NCBI GenBank assembly: GCA_003565815.1
Contig: PXAS01000467.1
Coordinates: 1-16,020, forward strand
Length of the DNA stretch: 16,020 bases
Reading direction: 5' to 3'
Source: PVC group bacterium
Lineage (GTDB): Bacteria > Verrucomicrobiota > Kiritimatiellia > SS1-B-03-39 > UBA6053
Shown: piece by piece, positions 5,705 to 12,795 of the stretch
How the letters are laid out: each line of letters begins with the position of its first letter
How positions within the stretch are numbered: position 1 is the stretch's first letter
Notes under the pieces: generated by a model
What the model was told of the DNA's origin: nothing
The model's input: only the letters and a program-made list of their open reading frames with translations
Database searches by the model: none
Made by a program: the position numbers and the translations under genes

Positions 5705-7489
5705 CTAATATGAAGTTCCGGGCCGCTCTCCCGCGAAATTTCGCTGAGCGGCCGTCTCTGAAAGTTTCTCCGCCAGCGCCATGTGCAGGTGTCTGTTGTC
5801 CTCGCGGTCGGTTTGGACCTCGATCAGGCAACTTTCCCCGTTTTCCAAGGCATCCTGATAGGTGTCGATGAATTCGCCCATATCGCGGGGGAGGGCGTAG
5901 GGAAGATTGAATTGCGCGGCCGCGTTTTCAAAATTCATGGTGTGGGGCGTGCCCCAGAACTTTTCAAAATCATCGCTGTGGTTTGCCAGGGGCAAAAAAT
6001 GGAAGATGCCCCCGCCATGGTTGTTGATCACCACCACGATGACCGGAAAGCGGCCCTTGCGAATCAAAGCAAGGCTGTTGAGATCGTGCAGGACGGTAAG
6101 GTCCCCCAGGAGAACGGTGGCCCCCTGTTGCAGGCCCATTGCAAATCCGGCGGCGGTGGCGAGGGTTCCGTCGATACCGCTGGCGCCCCGGTTTGCGGTA
6201 ACGTGAATGTGGCAGAGGTTTTCCGCTGCGAAGGCATTCATGTCCCGCACCGGCATGGAGGCGCCCAAAACCAGTCCATGAAGGTTTGGCAGAAAGCGGG
6301 ACACGGCCCGGGCCACGCCTGGTTCGGAAATCCCCGGGTTTTCGTCCAATAGCTCTCCCAGACTGTTTTCGACCTCGCGATCGGCTTCCGCCCACGCGCC
6401 CTGCCACGCGGACTCGGCGGACACGCTGCCCACCCGTTCCAGCAGAAAGCAGAAACGGTCGATTTCGCTGCAGAAGCGGTGAGTGACCTGATGGTGGGGA
6501 TCCAAACGATGTTCGCGGGGGGTAACCTGAATCCAAGCCCGGAGCTGCGTGTGCGTCAACGCCTGCAAGAGGGTTTTGGACAAAAAGCGCGGACCGAACT
6601 GCACCACGAGATCCGGGGTCAAAGCTTCGGGAAATCCTTCGCCGGAAATCAAAGAGTCCACGTGTCGAATCACCCCGGTGCCTTTGGGGCCGAAATGCAG
6701 CCCGGAGGTGACATCGGAGACCACGGGCCATCCACGTTGTTCCGCCAATTGAATCACGGCGAGGGCCTCGGCCTCCGTAAGGCCGCCGCCGGCAACCAGC
6801 AAGACCTTTTCCTCCCCGGGAAAGAGCGGTTCGATGGCCGTGAGGGTGATTTCGTCGACCTGTCGGGTGGAGAGTTCGTGAACCGTGTACGGATCCCGGG
6901 ATTTGCTCCAAAGATGCAGGGGCGCGAGATAGGCTTCGGCATCGGTGCGGTCCGGCAAGGGAGCCAGGGGTTCGCGAAACATGCAGTTGAGATGCACGGG
7001 GCCGTTGCGGGTGCGGAAGAGGGCGTGGTCCAGGGTGCTCAACGGCATGGTGGGCGAGATGGCGGTATCGGGGCAGGGCAAATCAAATGCCCAGCGGGTG
7101 ACGGCGGCAAAGTGGCCCACTTGGTCAATGGCCTGGTTGGCTCCGGTTTGCCGCAATTCCGGGGGGCGGTCGGCGGTGAGCAGCAATAACGGCTGGTCAT
7201 CCATGCCCGCCTCCACCACGGCGGGGTGAAGGTTGGAGACGGCGGTGCCCGAGGTGGTGATGACCACGCCGGGTCTGCCCGTGGCCCGCGCGAAGCCCAG
7301 GGCCGCGAATCCGAGTCCGCGCTCATCATAATGCAAGACCGTGCGGGCTTCCGGATGACGGGCCACCGCAAGTGTCAACGGCGTGCATCTGGCTCCGGGG
7401 GCGAGAAAAAAAGTGGAAGCCCCATTCCGGATGCATTCGTCCACCAGCAGCGAGGCCCAGATAAGATTGATGTTTTCGGTTTGGATCAT
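5705..7489 (-). CDS. menD: 2-succinyl-5-enolpyruvyl-6-hydroxy-3-cyclohexene-1-carboxylate synthase MenD
   Basis: MenD is a thiamine-diphosphate- and Mg2+-dependent enzyme that joins isochorismate with 2-oxoglutarate in classical menaquinone synthesis. The 594-residue protein is somewhat longer than the about 556-residue E. coli enzyme. Visible motifs are PGARCTPLTLAVARHP (31-46) and the cofactor-activating Glu56 in YDERGLGFAALG. Others are TTSGTAVSNLHPAVVEA, TADRPPELRQTGANQAIDQ, SMPVRDMNAFA, TANRGASGIDGTLATAAG and the ThDP/Mg motif GDLTVLHDLNSLAL (about 462 on), followed by NNHGGGIFHFLP. The usual PGSRSTPL is PGARCTPL here, so Ser before the conserved Arg is Ala. The start at 7489 was chosen because homology begins there (MIQTENINLIWA). 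The frame stays open further upstream, but that part overlaps the divergent gene. No strong Shine-Dalgarno site. No other men genes are in the window. Confidence 0.95.
   Translation of the reverse strand: MIQTENINLIWASLLVDECIRNGASTFFLAPGARCTPLTLAVARHPEARTVLHYDERGLGFAALGFARATGRPGVVITTSGTAVSNLHPAVVEAGMDDQPLLLLTADRPPELRQTGANQAIDQVGHFAAVTRWAFDLPCPDTAISPTMPLSTLDHALFRTRNGPVHLNCMFREPLAPLPDRTDAEAYLAPLHLWSKSRDPYTVHELSTRQVDEITLTAIEPLFPGEEKVLLVAGGGLTEAEALAVIQLAEQRGWPVVSDVTSGLHFGPKGTGVIRHVDSLISGEGFPEALTPDLVVQFGPRFLSKTLLQALTHTQLRAWIQVTPREHRLDPHHQVTHRFCSEIDRFCFLLERVGSVSAESAWQGAWAEADREVENSLGELLDENPGISEPGVARAVSRFLPNLHGLVLGASMPVRDMNAFAAENLCHIHVTANRGASGIDGTLATAAGFAMGLQQGATVLLGDLTVLHDLNSLALIRKGRFPVIVVVINNHGGGIFHFLPLANHSDDFEKFWGTPHTMNFENAAAQFNLPYALPRDMGEFIDTYQDALENGESCLIEVQTDREDNRHLHMALAEKLSETAAQRNFAGERPGTSY
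5721..5753. terminator. Inverted repeat at the yceI/menD convergent junction, possible bidirectional terminator
   Basis: GGCCGCTC (5721-5728) and GAGCGGCC (5746-5753) form a perfect 8-bp stem with a 17-nt loop that itself contains the palindrome CGAAATTTCG. It starts 22 bp after the yceI stop and lies in the last codons of menD. Neither side has a clear T-run, so factor-independent termination is uncertain. Confidence 0.35.
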
Positions 7490-7506
7490 GGTTATGATGC
7501 ATCTTG

Positions 7507-7574
7507 CAGGCTTTGGCAGGCTTGTGCAAGCCGGAAACGTCGACTGAATCATTCGAAAATGGAGTTCCAGGCTT
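7507..7574. promoter_or_regulatory. Palindrome and CAGGCTT heptamers in the menD divergent control region
   Basis: The 88-bp region between menD and the first NGD-repeat gene contains a perfect palindrome, GGCTTG-TG-CAAGCC (7519-7532). It also has three direct CAGGCTT heptamers (7507-7513, 7517-7523, 7568-7574), one of which overlaps the palindrome. The arrangement resembles an operator for a dimeric regulator affecting one or both divergent genes. No convincing -35/-10 pair was found next to it, and no regulator gene is nearby. Confidence 0.3.
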
Positions 7575-7577
7575 GAA

Positions 7578-9041
7578 TTGAATGAAATTCCCTGCATGTT
7601 TGTTCCCATGCGCTTGTTCGAACCATTTTCCGTATATTCCCAAAGAGCCCTCAAACTCAAGCTGTGGGCCTGTTGGCTTGGGTGCTTTTGCCTGGGGGCA
7701 ACCTTCGCGGAGGGCGATGCCCTCGTGCTCATGAATGGCGATTCAATGAAGGGGCGGTTGGGGACCCTGGAAAAGGGCCGATTTTGGTGGACGCCCGCAT
7801 GGAGCGAGCGTTCCCTGCGCATTCCGGCGGCGTATGTTCGGGAAATCGAATTGGCCGATCCTCCCCAAATCCGTCCCTTGCCCGATGCGGATGCACTGGT
7901 TTCCTGGCGCAATGGCGATGAAGTGCTCACCCAACTGTCGGGCATGGAAGCAGACCGTTTGCTCATTCGGTTTCTCCCGGAACTCATGGTGCCGGCCCGC
8001 CTGGAATTTCTGCGGAAAATTGAATTTCTTCCCGCCACCAAGCACTCCTCCCGGCATCCTTTTTACTATGATTTGCCGCCGGAAGAAGACGCCTGGGAAA
8101 TTATCCGGGGTTCCGACCGGGAAAAGCCTTGGACCCGGGACGCGCTGGGACTTCATATCCCGGCAAATTTTGAGATTGCCCACGAAATGCCGGAACTGCC
8201 TGAAAAATTTCGCATGCAACTGCTCCTTCGACAGCCACGGGAGAATTTCAGGCGTGATTTGAGGGTGTTTCAATCCCGCCGGGACCCTCCCGAGAATCCG
8301 TCATCGCTGTTGTTCCGTTTCCTGCCCAGCCATATTTCCATCCTCCATTACGATGGCAGCCGTCACACCCTCGTTCAGCGCGTGCCTTTGGACCCCGGCG
8401 CCAACCCTTCGGAAATGCACGAAATCAATTTATATGTCAATCGTCGGGCGCATCGGTTTCATTTGCGGTTCAACGGAAAGACCCTGGGGTCTTGGGAGTT
8501 GGATCCGGGCGTGGCTGCAAATGCGGAAGACGCCACCTCTTTGACGCTGACATCCAGTTCCGGAGATTATGTTTTCGAGCGGTTACGGGTGAGTTCGTGG
8601 TCGGAGGACATGCAAATGGCTTTGGAGAGAGCCGTCCCCGAGGGCATGGTTCGGGTCTTCCCATGGGGGGGCGATTTTTTTGACGCCCGTTGGGCGGGGC
8701 TGGACGAGGCGGGCTTTCGCTTTGTCACGGACGGGGGCGATTCCGTTTTGCTGGCCCGGGACGCGGTGGCAAAGCTGATTTTTTCAGAAAGCAACCCGGC
8801 CCCGTACAGGCGCAATGCCCGGGATGTACAAGTGATCAATTCCGCGGCGCGTGCCCAACTGACGTTTGCCTTGGAAAGTTGGGACGGTGCCCAGCTGACC
8901 GGAGAGAGCGAACACTGGTCCACGCCGTTGCGTTTGCCCCGGGAATGGATTGAGTCGCTGAAAATGAATGTTCATCGGTCCCCAGGCCTCCTCCCCCCCG
9001 TCTCGCCCTCTCCTTTCCCGAGTCCCCATCAAAGGCTGTGA
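7578..9041 (+). CDS. Secreted NGD-repeat / jelly-roll protein, first of a related tandem pair
   Basis: I do not recognise a named function. The 487-residue product has a signal-peptide-like segment (about residues 26-44, ending GATFAEG), so it is probably exported. After it come two beta-rich repeats of about 45-50 residues of the type 'hydrophobic-xNGDxhxGxL...I': DALVLMNGDSMKGRL and DALVSWRNGDEVLTQL, each closing with a V/L-R-x-I-E-h pattern. The middle (about 160-340) resembles a LamG/DUF1080-like jelly roll, with LYVNRRAHRFHLRFNGKTLGSWEL and YVFERLRVSSW. Two more degenerate repeats follow, VRVFPWGGDFFDARWAG and LTFALESWDGAQLTG. The neighbour 6 bp downstream has the same order and is a diverged duplicate. 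A weak GGAG lies 14 bases before the ATG; an in-frame ATG at 7608 is an alternative start. Such repeats are common in PVC bacteria; a role in polysaccharide or envelope binding is only a guess. Confidence 0.72.
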   Translation: MNEIPCMFVPMRLFEPFSVYSQRALKLKLWACWLGCFCLGATFAEGDALVLMNGDSMKGRLGTLEKGRFWWTPAWSERSLRIPAAYVREIELADPPQIRPLPDADALVSWRNGDEVLTQLSGMEADRLLIRFLPELMVPARLEFLRKIEFLPATKHSSRHPFYYDLPPEEDAWEIIRGSDREKPWTRDALGLHIPANFEIAHEMPELPEKFRMQLLLRQPRENFRRDLRVFQSRRDPPENPSSLLFRFLPSHISILHYDGSRHTLVQRVPLDPGANPSEMHEINLYVNRRAHRFHLRFNGKTLGSWELDPGVAANAEDATSLTLTSSSGDYVFERLRVSSWSEDMQMALERAVPEGMVRVFPWGGDFFDARWAGLDEAGFRFVTDGGDSVLLARDAVAKLIFSESNPAPYRRNARDVQVINSAARAQLTFALESWDGAQLTGESEHWSTPLRLPREWIESLKMNVHRSPGLLPPVSPSPFPSPHQRL

Positions 9042-9047
9042 GTTCCC

Positions 9048-10382
9048 ATGAGACGTTTCCACATGCGTTTGCTTGCCCTTGGCTGTTCGCTTTCCCTTTT
9101 CGGGTTCGGCGAAACCTCCCGTCCGTCCCGCCTGGAGTGGTTCCTGAGGTCCGGAGATCGCGTGCAGGCCGAAATTGACGGGTTCGAGGCGGGCACCTTT
9201 GAGCTGGCGCCCCGGTGGAGTGAAGACGGGATGCCGCTGCCCCAAAGCGAACTGTTGATGGTGCAACGCCGAAATCGCACGACTTCACTGTCCCAAAGTC
9301 CGCCCCACCGTCTGGTCTACGAAAACGGGGATGAAGTTTCCGGAACCTTGCTCGAAATGGATGGGGAGACCCTGAAATTGGAAAGCGTCTGGGGAGACGT
9401 CCTGACCTTGCGGAGAAATCGGCTGCTCCGCGTGGACCTGCGCGCCGATCTGGCGAAAATCGAAGTCGACGGCATCGCCAGAATGGAAGGATGGGAGGGG
9501 CAACCGTGGCGGTTTGCCCCCACCCCGATGCGTCCGATTCGGGTGGGCGGGGAAGTTTTCCGGCAGGAACACCCGCATCATCGCTTTACAATGCCTTTTC
9601 CCGCGATCGAACGCTCCTTCACCGTGGAACTGGGCATGCGGGTTCCCGAGCAGAACGTCAATTTCATGATGACAGCCTTTCAGGATTTTTCCTTCCGGTT
9701 TTACCAAGACACTCTGCGCATCGATGCCGGCAACCTCGGGATGACCCTCAAGGGACCTGACATTTGGAGCACCGATCTGGACGAATTGCCGGAAGGCTTT
9801 CGCCGATTGACTCTCGTATTTGATGCCACCGACTCGACGATGCATTTTTACTTGAACCGGCAATACCTGCGGACCTGGCAAATCCAAACCGAAGATCCCC
9901 TGCCGTTTCACCGGCCCGGCCATTGGGAGTTCAACATCCAAACCCGCAACTCGGTCACCATGGATCAATACCGGGTGTTGAGTTATCCCTCGCGCCCCCC
10001 GCATCCCGCCGATCCGCCCGAAGAAGGATTCAACGCCAGAATTGCCTTGCAAAACGGGGACCAATTGCAGGCCAATATCGAGTGGGTTCGCAACGGCATG
10101 ATTTCATTGATTTTGGAAGATGATCTCAAAGGTTCCTTGAGATTGGGGGCGGTTTCGGAGATCCGATTCACGGAACCCGAGGCAAGTTCGATGCCGGCAG
10201 GCCATGCCAAGCAGGGTGTCGAAGTCCGCCTGGGCCCGGCGGAGAGCCGTTTCGTTCTCACCCACCTCGACTTTGACGCCGAATTCGTGCGCGGTACAAG
10301 TCCTCATCTCAACGCCCCCCTGCAAATCCCGTGGGCGGAGGTGGATCTGATTGACTTTGATCCGCTGCAACGCGCGAAGTGA
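9048..10382 (+). CDS. Secreted NGD-repeat / jelly-roll protein, second of the tandem pair
   Basis: This 444-residue protein begins six bases after the preceding gene stops and shares its architecture, so the two probably form an operon. A short hydrophobic leader (MRLLALGCSLSLFGFGETS) indicates export; the Cys in LALGC is not a convincing lipobox. Repeat 1 is WFLRSGDRVQAEIDGF and repeat 2 is LVYENGDEVSGTLLEM, the clearest copy. A central jelly-roll-like domain (about 150-320) contains RFTMPFPAIERSFTVELGM, LTLVFDATDSTMHFYLNRQ and WEFNIQTRNSVTMDQYRVL. Repeat 3, IALQNGDQLQANIEWV, ends in AVSEIRFTE. Repeat 4, VEVRLGPAESRFVLTHL, ends in WAEVDLIDFDP. No enzymatic motif is visible. No Shine-Dalgarno site is obvious, so translation may depend on coupling. 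An ATG at 9063 is an alternative start. Confidence 0.73.
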   Translation: MRRFHMRLLALGCSLSLFGFGETSRPSRLEWFLRSGDRVQAEIDGFEAGTFELAPRWSEDGMPLPQSELLMVQRRNRTTSLSQSPPHRLVYENGDEVSGTLLEMDGETLKLESVWGDVLTLRRNRLLRVDLRADLAKIEVDGIARMEGWEGQPWRFAPTPMRPIRVGGEVFRQEHPHHRFTMPFPAIERSFTVELGMRVPEQNVNFMMTAFQDFSFRFYQDTLRIDAGNLGMTLKGPDIWSTDLDELPEGFRRLTLVFDATDSTMHFYLNRQYLRTWQIQTEDPLPFHRPGHWEFNIQTRNSVTMDQYRVLSYPSRPPHPADPPEEGFNARIALQNGDQLQANIEWVRNGMISLILEDDLKGSLRLGAVSEIRFTEPEASSMPAGHAKQGVEVRLGPAESRFVLTHLDFDAEFVRGTSPHLNAPLQIPWAEVDLIDFDPLQRAK

Positions 10383-10483
10383 CGGGACGGGGGGGCGGTC
10401 CGCCACCCAATGAGCGTTGATTTCCCCGGGGGCACTTGTAGAATCATTTTGGGGTCATCGCCAAAGCCCCCGGATTCAAGAAT

Positions 10484-11230
10484 TCACTCGGTTGCCGGAA
10501 TCAGTGCCCGTTTCAGCAAGATGTCCCGCACCGCGTCGGGCAAGGCCTTGCGTTGCGCTTCGGTGTCGATGGGACCCTCGAACAAGGCTTTGTCGCCTTG
10601 GTGTGCCTGGACGCTTTGTTGACCGTTCTGATCCCGGAAGGTCACCCGGAGGTTGTTTTCCATGACCGTGATGACGCGCCGGTTCATGCCGCCTTGTTGT
10701 TGAATGCGAATATGGCCCTGTTCGGGTCCCAATTCACCGATCATCTGCAAAATTTGTTCCTCGGCGGCCAGTCTTCCCCCGCCCATCTCCAATCGGATCG
10801 TGCCGGAATCCGCGGACGGCGTCCGGGTCCGTTGCGGCGCCGATTCTTCCTGAAACCCGGAGGGGTGTTCCCCCAGCTTCACGGTTCCGCCGTGGGCTTC
10901 GCTTTCACGGAAAAACCGCAGGGCCACCTCGTCGCCAGGTCGGCGCGTCCGAATCAGAACCGCGAGTTGTTCCGGGTGGATCAGGAATTGATCCTCCAGC
11001 TTGTAGAGAACATCATCCAAATCCAAAAGGGCTTCGGCGGGGGCCCCCGGCGGAATGTGGGTGACTCTCAACCCCATGCCGGCGGGGATCTCGAGGGCGG
11101 CCGCCGCATCCGGGTGCAAAGGGCGGGTGCCCACGCCGAGATAGGCTTCGGTTTCGGCAAAAGCGGAGAGGGCCGTGACCAGCAGCGTCAGGGTGAAGCG
11201 GCGAAGGGGAATCACAGAGAAATTTTTCAT
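10484..11230 (-). CDS. Secreted PDZ-domain protein
   Basis: The 248-residue product starts MKNFSVIPLRRFTLTLLVT, a signal peptide with a cleavage site near SAFAET. Residues about 28-110 form a PDZ domain: AYLGVGTRPLHPDAAAALEI (a variant of the carboxylate-binding loop), GMGLRVTHIPPGAPAEAL, LDDVLYKLEDQFLIHPEQL and RRPGDEVALRFFRE. This is the layout of PDZ domains in HtrA-type proteases and site-2 proteases, but no protease domain is attached. A low-complexity linker follows. The C-terminal module (about 155-248) has RVITVMENNLRVTFRDQNGQ and is unassigned. The start at 11230 was preferred over the in-frame ATG at 11239 because AGGA (complement of 11239-11242) lies eight bases upstream and overlaps the earlier ATG. 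It is convergent with the NGD-repeat pair. It likely acts as a periplasmic peptide-binding or adaptor protein. Confidence 0.75.
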   Translation of the reverse strand: MKNFSVIPLRRFTLTLLVTALSAFAETEAYLGVGTRPLHPDAAAALEIPAGMGLRVTHIPPGAPAEALLDLDDVLYKLEDQFLIHPEQLAVLIRTRRPGDEVALRFFRESEAHGGTVKLGEHPSGFQEESAPQRTRTPSADSGTIRLEMGGGRLAAEEQILQMIGELGPEQGHIRIQQQGGMNRRVITVMENNLRVTFRDQNGQQSVQAHQGDKALFEGPIDTEAQRKALPDAVRDILLKRALIPATE

Positions 11231-11238
11231 GACGGACA

Positions 11239-11242
11239 TCCT
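11239..11242 (-). promoter_or_regulatory. Shine-Dalgarno site that decides the PDZ-protein start
   Basis: AGGA on the minus strand is eight bases before the ATG at 11230-11228. It overlaps the upstream in-frame ATG at 11239, so it can serve only the downstream start. Confidence 0.5.
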
Positions 11243-11301
11243 GTTTCGTAGGCGGGCGATTTTCCATTGTCTTCAAATCGGACCACATGTCAAGAATGGA
11301 G

Positions 11302-12315
11302 TCAGCGACGAAACCGCAAGGTGGCCATGACGGGCAGATGATCGGATTCGGTGAAATCCCGCCGCACTTCATATTGCATGAAGGTCCAATTGGGGTCCGG
11401 CATGATCCAGTCGATGATGCGGCGCGGCGCTTCGGTGGGAAAGGTGAAATCCTGCCAGGTGGCCTGTCCCCGGGCGGGACGGCGTTGGAACCCCCCGAAA
11501 CTTTCCAGCACTTCAATGGCGTTTTGACCGCTGAGCGTGGTGCGGGAATCCGGAAACCCGGGGGGCGTGCTGTTCAAATCCCCCAACAGGATCATGGGCA
11601 GGGAGGACCCGCGCTGGATGCGGATGATTTCTCCGGTGGCCTGCACCCGGATGTCCTCGCTGCGCACTTCCAGATGGGCCGCCACCACGAGAATGTCCTG
11701 ATCCTCGCCAATGCGCACCCGTGCCAGGATCCCGTCGTGATTGCCCGCGAGGAGATTTTCCCAGTCTTTCATGGGGGGAAATTCGATTTTTTGCGCTTCC
11801 ACGATCGGGAAACGACTGAGCAGCACGTTTCCGAAATCATAACGTCTGAACAGGGAAAAGCCCGTATCGAAGTTCCTTTGGCGGACGATGTAGGGGAAGC
11901 CCGCTTCCTTGGCAATGATTTCGGCCTGGTCCATGCCATGGCTCCACCAGGTGTTGAAATCGACTTCCTGCAGGGCCACGAGGTCCAGCCCCAGTTCCCC
12001 GATCCGCCGTCCGATGGATTCCAGGCGCATGCGTTTTTCCTCCGCATCGCCTCCCTCGGTGTTTGCGGCGCCCAATCGCGGACCGCGCCCGTGGGCAATG
12101 TTATAGGTCAGCAGACGGAGACTGTCGGGAGAGCGGGCGGGCGGCAGGAGTTCCGGGTTCGGGGCTTCGATTTGCACGGCCCGGCGATCTTGGGTGAGAC
12201 GGATGAAGAGGAAGTTGGCGGCAAGCAAAATTAGCGTCGCCAGTGTCAAGGCGAATACCTTGATCCACATGCTACGCATGAAACGTTTGATCCTTTGGGC
12301 TTTTCGGTGTATCAT
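11302..12315 (-). CDS. Membrane-anchored endonuclease/exonuclease/phosphatase-family protein
   Basis: This 337-residue protein has an N-terminal membrane anchor (about residues 17-36, IKVFALTLATLILLAANFLF) and a complete EEP-fold metallohydrolase domain. Active-site landmarks in order are the asparagine in LLTYNIAHG, the metal-binding glutamate in LVALQEVDFN, the histidine in ILVVAAHLE, the GDLN motif in MILLGDLNSTP, and SDHLPVMATL near the C-terminus. All key residues are present, so it should be catalytically active. With a periplasm-facing domain, the substrate could be a phosphodiester such as DNA, a phospholipid or a phosphoinositide-like molecule; sequence does not decide. The start at 12315 is supported by AGGA seven bases upstream; a GTG at 12336 would extend it by seven residues. 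It is divergent from the DUF420 gene with only 38 bp between starts. Confidence 0.87.
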   Translation of the reverse strand: MIHRKAQRIKRFMRSMWIKVFALTLATLILLAANFLFIRLTQDRRAVQIEAPNPELLPPARSPDSLRLLTYNIAHGRGPRLGAANTEGGDAEEKRMRLESIGRRIGELGLDLVALQEVDFNTWWSHGMDQAEIIAKEAGFPYIVRQRNFDTGFSLFRRYDFGNVLLSRFPIVEAQKIEFPPMKDWENLLAGNHDGILARVRIGEDQDILVVAAHLEVRSEDIRVQATGEIIRIQRGSSLPMILLGDLNSTPPGFPDSRTTLSGQNAIEVLESFGGFQRRPARGQATWQDFTFPTEAPRRIIDWIMPDPNWTFMQYEVRRDFTESDHLPVMATLRFRR

Positions 12316-12322
12316 CTCGCTT

Positions 12323-12326
12323 TCCT
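12323..12326 (-). promoter_or_regulatory. Shine-Dalgarno site that decides the EEP-family gene start
   Basis: AGGA (in AGGAAAG) on the minus strand is seven bases before ATG 12315-12313. It lies inside the alternative GTG-initiated extension from 12336, favouring the ATG. Confidence 0.6.
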
Positions 12327-12353
12327 GAACATTCACGCTTACCTCAACTTCAC

Positions 12354-12788
12354 ATGACTCCTATACCCTTTCTGCCTACACTCAATGCATTGTTAAACCT
12401 TACGGCGATTTTTTTTCTGCTTCGCGGTCGGATGGCCGTCAAAAAGGGAAATGTGACCGCCCATTGGCGGAACATGACGCTGGCGCTTTGCGTTTCCGCG
12501 CTTTTTTTATCTTCTTACCTCTACTATCACTATTTGGTGGGCAGCGTTCGCTATGAGGGCAACGCCTTTTTCCGGGGGGTCTATTTACTGGTGCTGATCC
12601 CGCACATCATTCTCGCGGTGGCCCAGTTGCCCTTTATCATTGCGGCGGTGGTCACGGCCTTGCGCCGGAAATTCACCGCGCATGTGCGCATCGTCCGCAT
12701 CCTCTGGCCGGTATGGATTTACGTCAGCGTCACGGGCGTCATCGTCTATCTGATGCTGTACGTGTTTCCCCACGGTCCGGTGGCCTGA
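12354..12788 (+). CDS. DUF420 (CtaM/YozB-like) integral membrane protein
   Basis: DUF420 proteins are small four- to five-helix membrane proteins; the Staphylococcus aureus member CtaM is needed for a functional aa3-type heme-copper oxidase. The 144-residue product begins LPTLNALLNLTAIFFLLRGR. It continues with HWRNMTLALCVSALFLSSYL, the conserved YYHYLVG, LLVLIPHIILAVAQLPFII, a cytoplasmic HVRIVRILWPVWIYVSVTG, and VIVYLMLYVFP. The conserved histidines (HW, YYHY, PHI, AHV) are all present, in line with a possible heme- or metal-linked role. No oxidase or heme-synthesis genes lie nearby in this window. It is divergent from the EEP gene and convergent with the ligase homologue (seven bases between stops). 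No Shine-Dalgarno site is visible. The family assignment is strong; a role in oxidase assembly is inferred from homology. Confidence 0.88.
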   Translation: MTPIPFLPTLNALLNLTAIFFLLRGRMAVKKGNVTAHWRNMTLALCVSALFLSSYLYYHYLVGSVRYEGNAFFRGVYLLVLIPHIILAVAQLPFIIAAVVTALRRKFTAHVRIVRILWPVWIYVSVTGVIVYLMLYVFPHGPVA

Positions 12789-12795
12789 GCGGGAT

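Noticed and set aside
7489..7525. Promoter CTGCCA - 17 bp - CATAAC just before menD
   Set aside because: The -10 would end one base before the ATG, so transcription would start inside the coding region. Both hexamers are also weak.
7490..8041. N-terminal extension of menD in the same open frame
   Set aside because: MenD homology begins at the ATG at 7489. The extension is basic, serine-rich shadow sequence overlapping the divergent secreted-protein gene.
10383..10483. Terminator hairpin (GGGCGGTCCGCCACCC) between the NGD-repeat pair and the PDZ gene
   Set aside because: The stem is short with a mismatch, the loop is tiny, and no T-run follows on either strand.
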